From Salinisphaera sp. UBA6602 (lineage in GTDB: Bacteria; Pseudomonadota; Gammaproteobacteria; Nevskiales; Salinisphaeraceae), in contig DJIE01000186.1 in the NCBI GenBank assembly GCA_002433465.1, forward strand, positions 1-7,321: a stretch of DNA of 7,321 nt. Reading direction: 5' to 3'. The notes under the pieces were generated by a model. It searched no databases. It was not told the DNA's origin and saw only the letters and a list, made by a program, of their open reading frames with translations. Below, in pieces: positions 1 to 5,791 of the stretch. Position 1 is the first letter of the stretch. Every line of letters starts with the position of its first letter. The translations under genes were made by a program, and so were the position numbers.

Positions 1-170
1 CCACCCACCGAGTGTTTCATGACCGCCGGATCGGCCAGGATCGCAGCCAGCGACGGCACGTCACACATCGACAAAGGCCGCAGCCGCAATCGCGGTGTTT
101 CGAGCAGCATCGATGAGCCCCCATCGCGCGAAAACGAGGCCTCGGGCTTATCGTAGATATCCTGTTTCAT
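1..170 (-). CDS. GNAT family N-acetyltransferase, N-terminal part (truncated by window edge)
   Basis: The reverse strand reads from an ATG at 170-168 to the left edge without a stop, giving 56 complete codons. Residues 23-33 (LETPRLRLRPL) followed by CDVPSLAAILADPAVMKH match the opening beta-strand and first helix of RimJ/RimL-type GNAT acetyltransferases, which move an acetyl group from acetyl-CoA to a protein N-terminus or a small amine. The acetyl-CoA loop (R/Q-x-x-G-x-G/A) lies beyond the edge, so activity and substrate cannot be judged. A second ATG at 110-108 (MLLETPRL) is a plausible true start: family members often begin there and a GGGGG lies 7-8 nt upstream, whereas no good ribosome site precedes the first ATG. 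The gene follows the secreted four-cysteine gene on the same strand after 64 bp and might be co-transcribed with it. The family is fairly sure; the start is not. Confidence 0.8.
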   Translation of the reverse strand, partial: MKQDIYDKPEASFSRDGGSSMLLETPRLRLRPLSMCDVPSLAAILADPAVMKHSVG

Positions 171-212
171 CGGCTTCTGGGCGGGTACTGGGCCAGCCGG
201 CTAGTTTTCGAT

Positions 213-226
213 GGCGCCACGGCGCC
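213..226 (-). repeat. Short inverted repeat after the secreted-protein gene
   Basis: Two GGCGCC blocks separated by AC can fold as a 5-bp GGCGC/GCGCC stem with a tetraloop. On the minus strand it starts 8 nt after the TAG stop of the four-cysteine gene. No U-tract follows (ATCGAAAACT), so it is at most a weak 3'-end hairpin. Confidence 0.25.
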
Positions 227-234
227 TGCCGGCG

Positions 235-579
235 CTAGCGCAGCCACCGGCCCTGTTCGTTGACAAGCACCTCGTCCCGGTCACGAACCACCCGCAGCCG
301 GCCTTGTTCGTGAACGTAGTAGGTGACATCGCCGTTCTCGAACCGGTAGCCGAGGAAACGACAGGGGGTGACACCGTCCGCGCAGCGCGAATGCCAGCTG
401 TGACCCTGGAGCGTGATCGCATGGCCGCTGCGCTTGCTCTTGCCGCGGTAAACGACGCGATCGCAGGAGACGTTTCCTTCTTCGCACTGCGGGCTGATAT
501 CAATCACGTAGTGCGGCGTGTCCAGAACGGCTGCCGAGGCGCTGGCAGAAGCTAGTGCGATCGCAAGTAACAGTTTCAT
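235..579 (-). CDS. Small secreted four-cysteine protein of unknown function
   Basis: This 114-residue protein is not recognised by function. It starts MKLLLAIALASASASAA, a classical Sec signal peptide with a probable signal peptidase I cut near residues 16-18 (A-S-A-A/V), so a mature protein of about 97 residues would act in the periplasm or outside the cell. The mature part has four cysteines (C32, C39, C66, C73) spaced C-x6-C and C-x6-C, suggesting two disulfides. It is rich in aromatic and charged residues, with a run DGVTPCRFLGYRFENGDVTYY that looks like paired beta-strands. The codon pattern, signal peptide and end match make it a real gene; overlapping frames look like shadows. From memory, similar short secreted proteins occur as uncharacterised hypotheticals in other gammaproteobacteria, but I cannot name a family. 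It lies 223 bp downstream of the anti-sigma gene on the same strand, with a hairpin just before its start and no strong ribosome site. A disulfide-stabilised inhibitor or binding protein is possible, but unsupported. Confidence 0.8.
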   Translation of the reverse strand: MKLLLAIALASASASAAVLDTPHYVIDISPQCEEGNVSCDRVVYRGKSKRSGHAITLQGHSWHSRCADGVTPCRFLGYRFENGDVTYYVHEQGRLRVVRDRDEVLVNEQGRWLR

Positions 580-591
580 CGTGACTTCGCT

Positions 592-619
592 TGTTGCCGC
601 TGCCCCGCCCTCGGCAACA
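592..619 (-). repeat. 8-bp perfect inverted repeat in the leader of the secreted-protein gene
   Basis: TGTTGCCG at 592-599 and CGGCAACA at 612-619 are exact reverse complements around a 12-nt loop. On the minus strand the stem ends 12 nt before the ATG at 579, placing it directly against the position of the ribosome site. It could tune translation initiation, act as a protein-binding site, or be the remains of a terminator; no U-tract follows. Confidence 0.45.
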
Positions 620-767
620 GTTTACGCGATGAACGATCTTCGCCCTCAGCCAACTTAAAACAGCTTTCTACCGGGCACCAGTATTCACGCACGGCTTTTC
701 AGAGCGGGGCGCCACCGCTACGACCCGTCAGCGGCGCTAATCTAGGTCCGCATCGGGCGCAAGCAGT

Positions 768-794
768 GACTGGCCGAGCTTGCCCGGGCAAGTC
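768..794 (-). repeat. Hairpin and 14-bp palindrome just after the anti-sigma gene
   Basis: On the minus strand, starting 9 nt after the anti-sigma stop, GACTTGCC pairs with GGCCAGTC (7 of 8 positions, 11-nt loop). The same stretch holds a perfect 14-bp palindrome, CTTGCCCGGGCAAG (779-792), and its half GGGCAAGT recurs at 814-821. It may mark the 3' end of the sigma/anti-sigma transcript, but without a U-tract an intrinsic terminator is not shown. Confidence 0.35.
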
Positions 795-802
795 AGCGTC
801 GT

Positions 803-1567
803 CTAACCCGTCTGGGCAAGTATGGGCGCACTCCACATGACTTTGCCGGGCAGCGTCGAACCTGCCTGGTCGGTTGCCTCCGCATCCTCCATCGACACCA
901 TCAGCTTGGCCTTCGATGACATCTTCTGAACCGTGGACCGGCTCAGCGACACGTTATAACCGCCCTTCTGGTGCGGCCAGGCGCCCAACGGTATGGGCTC
1001 GCCGTTCTCCGGCTTGAGCCAGGCACGCAATTCCTTGCCTTCAGGAACGTTGTAGTCGCCTAGGGCGACGACCTGCATTTCATCATCGCCTGCCCAGGCG
1101 GTCACGAGCCAGCCTGTACCGGTCGGGTCGTCGTAGACGATGCTGGTGTAGGCATGCGGCGGATCGGGCTCACCGTAGCCGCGGTGATAGGTCGGCTGGG
1201 TCAGCAACATGGCGCCCAGCACCATGGCCACTACGGAGGCAGCAATCGCGGCACCCCGCCAGAACCTCAACTTGTTCGCCGCCGGTGCCTGAACGTGGCG
1301 GGGCACGGGCGTCGGCGAAACCGAAGTAGAATCCTTGAACGAGATCGTCCGGGAAACCTCTTCCCATACGTCCGCTGGCGGCTCGACCGGTTCCAGGGCC
1401 AGGCCAAGGTTGCCAAGCCGTTGCTCCCAGTAGGCTAGCTCGCGCCGCGCGGCTGGGTCTGTTTCCAGGCGCTGCTCGAAAGCCGCGCGGGCCTCCGGCT
1501 CCAAGGTACCCAGCACGTATTCGCCGGCTTCGAGCACGAGGTTGTCGTCCCGCTCTTGAGATATCAC
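803..1567 (-). CDS. RskA-type membrane anti-sigma factor
   Basis: The 254-residue product should bind and silence the adjacent ECF sigma factor at the inner membrane. Residues 8-57 (NLVLEAGEYVLGTLEPEARA, then a helix with DPAARREL) match the cytoplasmic sigma-binding part of RskA-like anti-sigma factors; there is no HxxxCxxC zinc motif, as expected for this group. A proline-rich linker (about 81-96) leads to one transmembrane helix at about 104-123, and residues 130-250 form the periplasmic RskA C-terminal domain, including GTGWLVTAW, LRAWLKPENGEPIPLG and VSMED segments. The start chosen is GTG at 1567-1565, which overlaps the sigma stop as GTGA, with GGAG 8 nt upstream. A longer reading to 1738 exists but lies inside the sigma gene and adds non-family sequence. 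The overlap implies translational coupling and fixed stoichiometry. Release of sigma probably needs regulated proteolysis or a conformational signal; the signal is unknown. Confidence 0.92.
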   Translation of the reverse strand: MISQERDDNLVLEAGEYVLGTLEPEARAAFEQRLETDPAARRELAYWEQRLGNLGLALEPVEPPADVWEEVSRTISFKDSTSVSPTPVPRHVQAPAANKLRFWRGAAIAASVVAMVLGAMLLTQPTYHRGYGEPDPPHAYTSIVYDDPTGTGWLVTAWAGDDEMQVVALGDYNVPEGKELRAWLKPENGEPIPLGAWPHQKGGYNVSLSRSTVQKMSSKAKLMVSMEDAEATDQAGSTLPGKVMWSAPILAQTG

Positions 1568-2130
1568 GACGCACGCTCCGCAAGGCATTCCCGAAGCCGC
1601 AGCAAGCCACGGCGAATCCAACTCTTGACCGTACCCAGAGGGGCATCCAGTCGCTGCGCGAGTTCCTGATGCGTCAGGCCCTCGTAATAGGCAAGCAGCA
1701 CGCTGTCGCGCTGCTGCGCCGGCAACGTCTTCAGGCATTCCTGAATGGCGTCTAGCGACTGCTGGTTTTCGTTTTCTTCCAACGGAGAGAGCGCCTGCTC
1801 ATCCTCGAGCAGTGTAGCCATCATGTCCGGTTCCTCCGGCATCGCCACTTCAGGGCGCTTGCGTCTGAGTACATCCAGTGCGCGATAGCGGGCAATCGAC
1901 AAAAGCCACGTCAGAGGCGCCCCCCGATCCGGAGCATAGGTGTCGGCTTTCTGCCAGACCCTCACGTAAGCATCCTGCAGCGCATCCCGTGCCTGCTCCG
2001 GGTTACGCAGGATACGCAGCAACAGCGCATAAAGTTGCGCGGAGGTCGCAGCGTAGAGTTCCTGGAAGGCGCGTTCGTCGCCCTCTGCTGTGCGCGCCAA
2101 CAGCGCGGCCAATTGCTCCCGGTCGGCCAC
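1564..2130 (-). CDS. ECF-family RNA polymerase sigma factor
   Basis: This 188-residue protein is a sigma-70 family group 4 factor that directs RNA polymerase to a small regulon. Region 2 spans about residues 20-92, with the core-binding segment DALQDAYVRVWQ (49-60) and the -10-recognising part RGAPLTWLLSIARYRALDVLRRK. A variable acidic linker follows (97-122), then region 4 at about 127-182, with LPAQQRDSVLLAYYEGLTHQELAQRL and the recognition helix around GTVKSWIRRGLLRLR. It is of normal ECF length, and with its RskA-type partner resembles the SigK/RskA class. The start is GTG at 2130-2128: an in-frame TAG lies at 2136-2134, so no longer form is possible, although no strong ribosome site is seen. 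The stop overlaps the anti-sigma start. No autoregulatory promoter could be identified with confidence in the upstream gap, and the regulon is unknown. Confidence 0.95.
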   Translation of the reverse strand: MADREQLAALLARTAEGDERAFQELYAATSAQLYALLLRILRNPEQARDALQDAYVRVWQKADTYAPDRGAPLTWLLSIARYRALDVLRRKRPEVAMPEEPDMMATLLEDEQALSPLEENENQQSLDAIQECLKTLPAQQRDSVLLAYYEGLTHQELAQRLDAPLGTVKSWIRRGLLRLRECLAERAS

Positions 2131-2282
2131 CTGCTAGTGGGCCGGCTCGCGCACAACCACGCGTACGGCGCGTAAAGTGCTGTAAAAACAACGGCTTGGT
2201 ATCAAAACTCTACCTTCGTAATAACACTAGAGCGGGCGCTGACGAGCGCGACTCGGGCATACCGGCGCGGCGCAATTTAGCT

Positions 2283-2311
2283 GCGAAGCCTCCCGCACGC
2301 AAGGGCTTCGC
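2283..2311. repeat. 8-bp perfect inverted repeat upstream of the sigma gene
   Basis: GCGAAGCC (2283-2290) and GGCTTCGC (2304-2311) are exact reverse complements with a 13-nt loop. A competing stem, CCCGC (2292-2296) with GCGGG (2310-2314), shares bases with it, so the two foldings exclude each other. No U-tract follows on either strand. It could be a 3'-end hairpin, a leader structure or chance in GC-rich DNA. Confidence 0.4.
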
Positions 2312-2403
2312 GGGCCGCGTATTGTAGACCAATAGAGCTGTCCACCCCCAAGGCGGATGCCAAGGCTACCCCTCCCGGACGATCGTCGCCACCCGGCAGT
2401 CTT

Positions 2404-2451
2404 GATGTCGTCTAACCGCGATGGGCCTTCGCTACGGCGATATGCGACATC
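2404..2451. repeat. 7-bp perfect inverted repeat with structured loop
   Basis: GATGTCG (2404-2410) and CGACATC (2445-2451) are exact reverse complements 34 nt apart. The loop can form a smaller GCGA/TCGC stem of its own. Function unknown. Confidence 0.3.
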
Positions 2452-2472
2452 TCGGCCTTGCGAGCCAACGCG

Positions 2473-2496
2473 CGTCGCCAACCCGGACCGGCGACG
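2473..2496. repeat. 7-bp perfect inverted repeat downstream of the TPR-like lipoprotein gene
   Basis: CGTCGCC (2473-2479) and GGCGACG (2490-2496) pair around a 10-nt loop. On the minus strand it lies 55 nt after the lipoprotein stop. On the plus strand a T-rich patch (CTTTTATTT, 2506-2514) follows but is too far away for a standard terminator. Confidence 0.35.
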
Positions 2497-2551
2497 ACAA
2501 TACGGCTTTTATTTGTGTTGATCGCTTCACAGGCGACGTGACGACGCACGG

Positions 2552-3136
2552 CTAAAGCGCTTCGCAGTTCTCCTGTTCGCCGAATGCCTCGACCATCGAG
2601 GGAAAATCCTTGAAGTGCGGGCCGATGGGGAGCGGGGTCTTTGCAAACTCTTCGCGCGCTGATTCGTACGTATCCAACGACGTGGCATATCGTTCGCAGG
2701 TCTTGTCGTGGTTCTCGTCGATCGAGTAGGCCACGCCCTGATTGAACTGGTCCAACGCCATGCCTACGTGGTTATCGATCGACGCCCAGGTCTGCTCGGC
2801 TTTCTCGAAGTGAGAGATCGATAACCCACTCGTCGGGTCGTAACGCCCCTGCTCGGCGAACCACTGCGCATGCTCCCGGTACAGGCCACTCTTATAGAAA
2901 TTGCCCAGGTAGCGATGCGCGTTCGCGATCGCCGCCGGGTCGCCCGACTTCTCTCCCAGAGTCAGGGCTTCCCTGCCCAATCCCTCGGCCGGGACCCATC
3001 GGCCAACGCTCCACATTTGATACGCCTGATCGATCTTGCGCAGCGGGTCGCTGGTTTCTGGAACCAGCGCATAGGCGCAGCCCTGCAGAACGGGAACGAC
3101 GGCGAGGAGCAAGGGCAGACTTTTCAAGGTTGGCAT
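2552..3136 (-). CDS. Predicted outer-membrane lipoprotein with TPR-like helices
   Basis: The 194-residue product begins with a lipoprotein signal peptide ending in the lipobox LQGC, so C20 would be lipidated; alanine at +2 favours the outer membrane. The remainder is almost wholly helical and resembles degenerate tetratricopeptide repeats: residues about 35-62 (KIDQAYQMWSVGRWVPAEGLGREAL), 66-95 (DPAAIANAHRYLGNFYKSGLYREHAQWF), 108-138 (ISHFEKAEQTWASIDNHVGMALDQFNQGVAYS) and 142-165. Such repeats normally hold partner proteins. Two further cysteines, C147 and C191, could form a disulfide. The start chosen is the ATG at 3136-3134, which gives a standard signal peptide; an upstream ATG at 3217 would add a basic stretch before it. 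No good ribosome site is seen at either. It is divergent from the S15-like lipoprotein and 421 bp upstream of the sigma gene. I recognise no specific function. Confidence 0.8.
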   Translation of the reverse strand: MPTLKSLPLLLAVVPVLQGCAYALVPETSDPLRKIDQAYQMWSVGRWVPAEGLGREALTLGEKSGDPAAIANAHRYLGNFYKSGLYREHAQWFAEQGRYDPTSGLSISHFEKAEQTWASIDNHVGMALDQFNQGVAYSIDENHDKTCERYATSLDTYESAREEFAKTPLPIGPHFKDFPSMVEAFGEQENCEAL

Positions 3137-3150
3137 GGTCAGATGAGTTA

Positions 3151-3162
3151 AACCGCACGGTT
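3151..3162. repeat. Small inverted repeat upstream of the TPR-like lipoprotein gene
   Basis: AACCG and CGGTT flank a 2-bp centre, 15-26 bp before the lipoprotein start codon. It has the size of an operator half-site pair, but is short enough to be chance. Confidence 0.2.
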
Positions 3163-3618
3163 GAAAACGATCAAAGCCGAACAGGCGCCCTCGACGCCGA
3201 GCACCGGAGAACATCATATCCAGTTGTGTGCCTTGGCGAGCAGTATTTCGCCGTGATTAAACGCCGGCGCGGTGAACGAACGATGCAACGCCTCCGGGCG
3301 CCAGGCCTGCCCGCCCCGAACATCGTCTCATCGACGCTGGGACCCAACAGCGTTGTGGCAACGATGTCTGCGTGCATAACCGGTATTGCCGCGTGTTTGC
3401 CTAGCGGCCGGCTTGATTGGACGGCACCGACGGAACGCGGCTCGCTATGAAAAGCATCGAATAAACCAGCTTCACGCTGCCCTGCAGGCGTTCGCGTGGC
3501 CGAGTGAGCTTTCTAGATAGTCTCCGCTTCGCGAGCACGATCCAGCGGCCCAGTACGCGCCGCCCGATTGTTCGTTCTGCAGGCAGGCTGGGTTCGCGGC
3601 TCGAATTCGCCCGCGCGT

Positions 3619-3646
3619 TATAAAAACCTGGCGTTTCCGATATATT
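3619..3646 (+). promoter_or_regulatory. Candidate promoter zone of the S15-like lipoprotein gene
   Basis: Two -10-like hexamers lie in the AT-rich stretch: TATAAA (3619-3624) and TATATT (3641-3646). Neither has a clear TTGACA-like -35 at 16-18 bp, so the choice between them and the sigma factor used are uncertain. Confidence 0.3.
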
Positions 3647-3672
3647 CAATGATCAAAAAAATAAAGATTGTC

Positions 3673-3679
3673 GGAGGAG
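3673..3679 (+). promoter_or_regulatory. Strong ribosome binding site fixing the hydrolase start
   Basis: GGAGGAG lies 5 nt before the ATG at 3685. It decides against the upstream in-frame ATG at 3649, which has no such site and would place extra residues before the lipoprotein signal peptide. Confidence 0.85.
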
Positions 3680-3684
3680 AACAG

Positions 3685-5682
3685 ATGTTGCAGCGATACA
3701 GTTTCAGACGCGCGGGCCGCGCGATGGGTATGGCGGTGCTGACTTTGAGCCTGTTGGGGTTAGCCGCCTGCAACGACGACTCCGACACCGCGGAAGTGGC
3801 CAACGCGTCGGACAGCCAGTCGCAGCCCGGATCGGCGCCTGACGCCGACGAAACGCCGGGCGCCACCCCCGGGTCTACGCTCACGCCCGGCGGTGACGCC
3901 TCCCAGGCGATCGCGGCACGCGATTACAACGCCGTGGTGACCAACCCCACGGACGGCACCGATATCGCGATTACCGTGCTGCAGCCCGCACTGGGACCGG
4001 GCCAGGCCGCGCCCCTGATCCTGCACAGTCACGGCTTTGGCGGTACGCGCCTGCGCGGCCGCGACGAGAACACCCTCTACGAAACACTCACCGGCGGCAC
4101 CCTCCCCTCTGCCGAGGCCGCACGTCGTGCCGCGGCCGATGGTTATTTCGTGATCAGCTTCGACGAACGCGGCTTCGGCGAATCCCAAGGCCAGGTCGAA
4201 GTGATCGACCCGCGCCTGGAAGGCGAGGACATCAAGGCGATACTCAACTGGGCTGAAGACCAGATGGCACATCGCGGCCATCTGGGCTATCGCGATGGCA
4301 ACCTCGTCGTCGGCGCGCTGGGGCTGTCGTATGGCGGCGGCTTTCAGTTGGTGGGCGCCGGGGTAGACCCGCGCTTTGATGCGATCGTACCCACGGTGGG
4401 CTGGTACGACCTGCTCTATAGCCTGAGCCCCGACGACGTCATCAAGACTGATTGGGGCGTATTGCTGGTCGGGCTTGGGGCGCCCACATCGCGACTCAGA
4501 CTCAACCCCCTGCTTTACCAGGCGCTCGTTGAAGGCGCAGCGGCGCCGCTGAGCCAACGCGGTTTTTCGGCCAACGTACGTGACAAGCTGTATGGCAACA
4601 GCCCACGCTCGTTTTGCCAAAGCCGCGAATCCACAGGCGGCGAATTCGGCCCCAGCACCTCTGGACGAATGCCACCCCAGGTGGATGCGCTGATCATCCA
4701 GGGGGTTGCCGATACCCTGTTCAACCTCAACGAGGGCTGGGCCAATACGCAGTGTCTGCGCGAAGCGGGTAACGACGTGCATTTTGTAGGCATGCGCTTC
4801 GGACATACGCTGCCAGTGTTGCAAAGCCTCAAATCACAGAATCGAATCGCCTACAGCACGGAAGCCACCCTGCACTGCGGCCGCCAGACCTTCGATACCG
4901 CCGCTCTCGAACTCGATTACCTCAACTGGAAACTACGCGGCACGCCGTTGCCGCAGCCTATCCCGCGCAATTGCGTAACGGTGACCGACAACCAAGGCGT
5001 GGCGCTGGATACCCTGCCCGTCGCCGACCCCGCCGAGGGCAACGGCTATCCGGTTAACGCGCAAGCAACCACCGGTGGCTTGAGCCTGCTACTGGATCTG
5101 TTGCGCACCCATACCGTGGACGATCTGGTGGATGCGCTCGCCGTAACCGTCGATGACGCCACCGATATCGTGGACACGCTGCTGAATCCGCAGGCCGCGG
5201 TGCCCGATGATGCAACGCCCAGTTTCGTGCTGGCCCAGTTGATCAACGCGTTGCCCGCCGACCAGGTGGATACGCTGCTCAGCGGAGGTACCTTTGTGCC
5301 CCTGACGACCGTGCAACGCGCCGGCCAGGCGCTGGTCGGCATCCCGGTGGCGGATATTCAGATCAGCGGCGGCGGGGTCGCGCCGGTGGCATTCCTTGGC
5401 ATTGGCGTGCGCCGGAGTGCCAGCGACGGCGCCGAACTGGTTAATAAACAGGTTCGCCCCGTGCGTGGCACGGGCGAGCGGCGCGTTGAACTCAACGGCA
5501 TCAGCCGGCCGCTTCAGGTTGGCGATGAAATAGGCCTGATGGTGTATGGCTATCATCCCCAGTATGCGGCGAGCTTTTCGACCATTCCCGGCGTGGTGCG
5601 TGTCGAAGGCGAGGTCGGTTTGCCGATCGTGGCGCTGCCTGACGCGGGGCCGGACGCCGGGGCTACCCAGCCCATGCGCTGA
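3685..5682 (+). CDS. Lipoprotein alpha/beta-hydrolase of the peptidase S15/CocE-like type
   Basis: The 665-residue product has a lipoprotein signal peptide with lipobox LAAC (C29), then an acidic Ser/Thr/Pro/Gly-rich linker (31-75) that would hold the enzyme away from the membrane. D31 at +3, with N at +2, does not force inner-membrane retention. The hydrolase domain spans about 78-430: HSHGFGG (114-120) fits the oxyanion region, FDERGFGES is at 159-167, and GLSYGG (213-218) is the S15-type nucleophile elbow with S215. D343 (GVADTLF) and H374 (RFGHT) complete a likely triad. Residues about 555-650 resemble the beta-rich C-terminal domain of the X-Pro dipeptidyl-peptidase/CocE group. Between them (about 460-550) lies a helical acidic insert that I do not recognise. 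The family includes peptidases and esterases, so the substrate is open. The start follows a strong GGAGGAG site. A hairpin follows the stop. Confidence 0.88.
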   Translation: MLQRYSFRRAGRAMGMAVLTLSLLGLAACNDDSDTAEVANASDSQSQPGSAPDADETPGATPGSTLTPGGDASQAIAARDYNAVVTNPTDGTDIAITVLQPALGPGQAAPLILHSHGFGGTRLRGRDENTLYETLTGGTLPSAEAARRAAADGYFVISFDERGFGESQGQVEVIDPRLEGEDIKAILNWAEDQMAHRGHLGYRDGNLVVGALGLSYGGGFQLVGAGVDPRFDAIVPTVGWYDLLYSLSPDDVIKTDWGVLLVGLGAPTSRLRLNPLLYQALVEGAAAPLSQRGFSANVRDKLYGNSPRSFCQSRESTGGEFGPSTSGRMPPQVDALIIQGVADTLFNLNEGWANTQCLREAGNDVHFVGMRFGHTLPVLQSLKSQNRIAYSTEATLHCGRQTFDTAALELDYLNWKLRGTPLPQPIPRNCVTVTDNQGVALDTLPVADPAEGNGYPVNAQATTGGLSLLLDLLRTHTVDDLVDALAVTVDDATDIVDTLLNPQAAVPDDATPSFVLAQLINALPADQVDTLLSGGTFVPLTTVQRAGQALVGIPVADIQISGGGVAPVAFLGIGVRRSASDGAELVNKQVRPVRGTGERRVELNGISRPLQVGDEIGLMVYGYHPQYAASFSTIPGVVRVEGEVGLPIVALPDAGPDAGATQPMR

Positions 5683-5703
5683 ACCGAGGCGCTAGTAACC
5701 ATC

Positions 5704-5740
5704 GGCTGCGGGTGCATTCTCCAAAAGCGCGCCCGCAGCC
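5704..5740. terminator. Strong hairpin between convergent genes, probable bidirectional 3'-end structure
   Basis: GGCTGCGGG (5704-5712) and CCCGCAGCC (5732-5740) are exact reverse complements. One wobble pair and two further GC pairs extend the stem to 12 bp with a 13-nt loop. It starts 21 nt after the hydrolase stop and lies 52 nt past the stop of the opposing membrane-protein gene. Neither side has a U-tract, so it may act in RNA stability or Rho-dependent ending rather than as a classical intrinsic terminator. Confidence 0.6.
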
Positions 5741-5791
5741 AATCGCATGTTGCTTGCGCGCACCCAAGACAAGCGCGAGGCCGGGGCACGG

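Larger units (their letters stand above)
2131..2551. other. 421-bp gene-free gap between the lipoprotein and sigma genes
   Basis: No convincing coding sequence is found on either strand; the short open frames here have no recognisable start context or protein features. The gap should carry the 3' end of the lipoprotein transcript and the promoter and leader of the sigma gene. An AT-rich patch at 2170-2225 (TTGATACC, GTTTTTACAG on the minus strand) is the likeliest promoter zone. A TACAAT -10-like hexamer lies on the minus strand at 2321-2326 but lacks a properly spaced -35. Three separate inverted repeats are listed individually. Confidence 0.6.
3137..3684. other. 548-bp divergent intergenic region between two lipoprotein genes
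   Basis: No supported gene is found; short open frames on both strands lack start signals or protein character. The region must carry promoters for both divergent genes. The last 80 bp before the plus-strand gene turn sharply AT-rich (3618-3670), unlike the GC-rich rest, marking a probable promoter and leader. The middle part (about 3200-3600) shows no strong repeat. Confidence 0.6.

Noticed and set aside
1568..1738. Longer anti-sigma protein starting at 1738
   Set aside because: The extra 57 residues lie inside the sigma gene in another frame and do not resemble the family; the GTGA overlap start gives the normal N-terminus.
1878..2327. Open frame on the plus strand across the sigma gene start
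   Set aside because: It is antisense to the conserved sigma region 2 and has no start signal; the translation is rich in Pro, Arg and Ala as expected for a shadow.
2227..2481. 84-codon minus-strand frame in the gap upstream of the sigma gene
   Set aside because: No ribosome site, no recognisable domain and Arg/Ser/Gly-rich composition; inverted repeats run through it.
3130..3450. 106-codon plus-strand frame in the divergent region
   Set aside because: It begins antisense inside the lipoprotein start and lacks a ribosome site, signal peptide or domain.
3401..3649. 82-codon minus-strand frame in the divergent region
   Set aside because: It starts inside the AT-rich promoter zone of the hydrolase gene and has no protein features.
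3649..3684. Upstream ATG as the start of the hydrolase lipoprotein
   Set aside because: It would add MIKKIKIVGGEQ before the signal peptide and translate through the GGAGGAG site; the ATG at 3685 is far better placed.
3760..4824. Long open frame of 354 codons on the minus strand inside the hydrolase gene
   Set aside because: It lies wholly antisense to a gene with a lipobox, catalytic motifs and strong ribosome site. Its translation is low-complexity and typical of GC-rich shadow frames.
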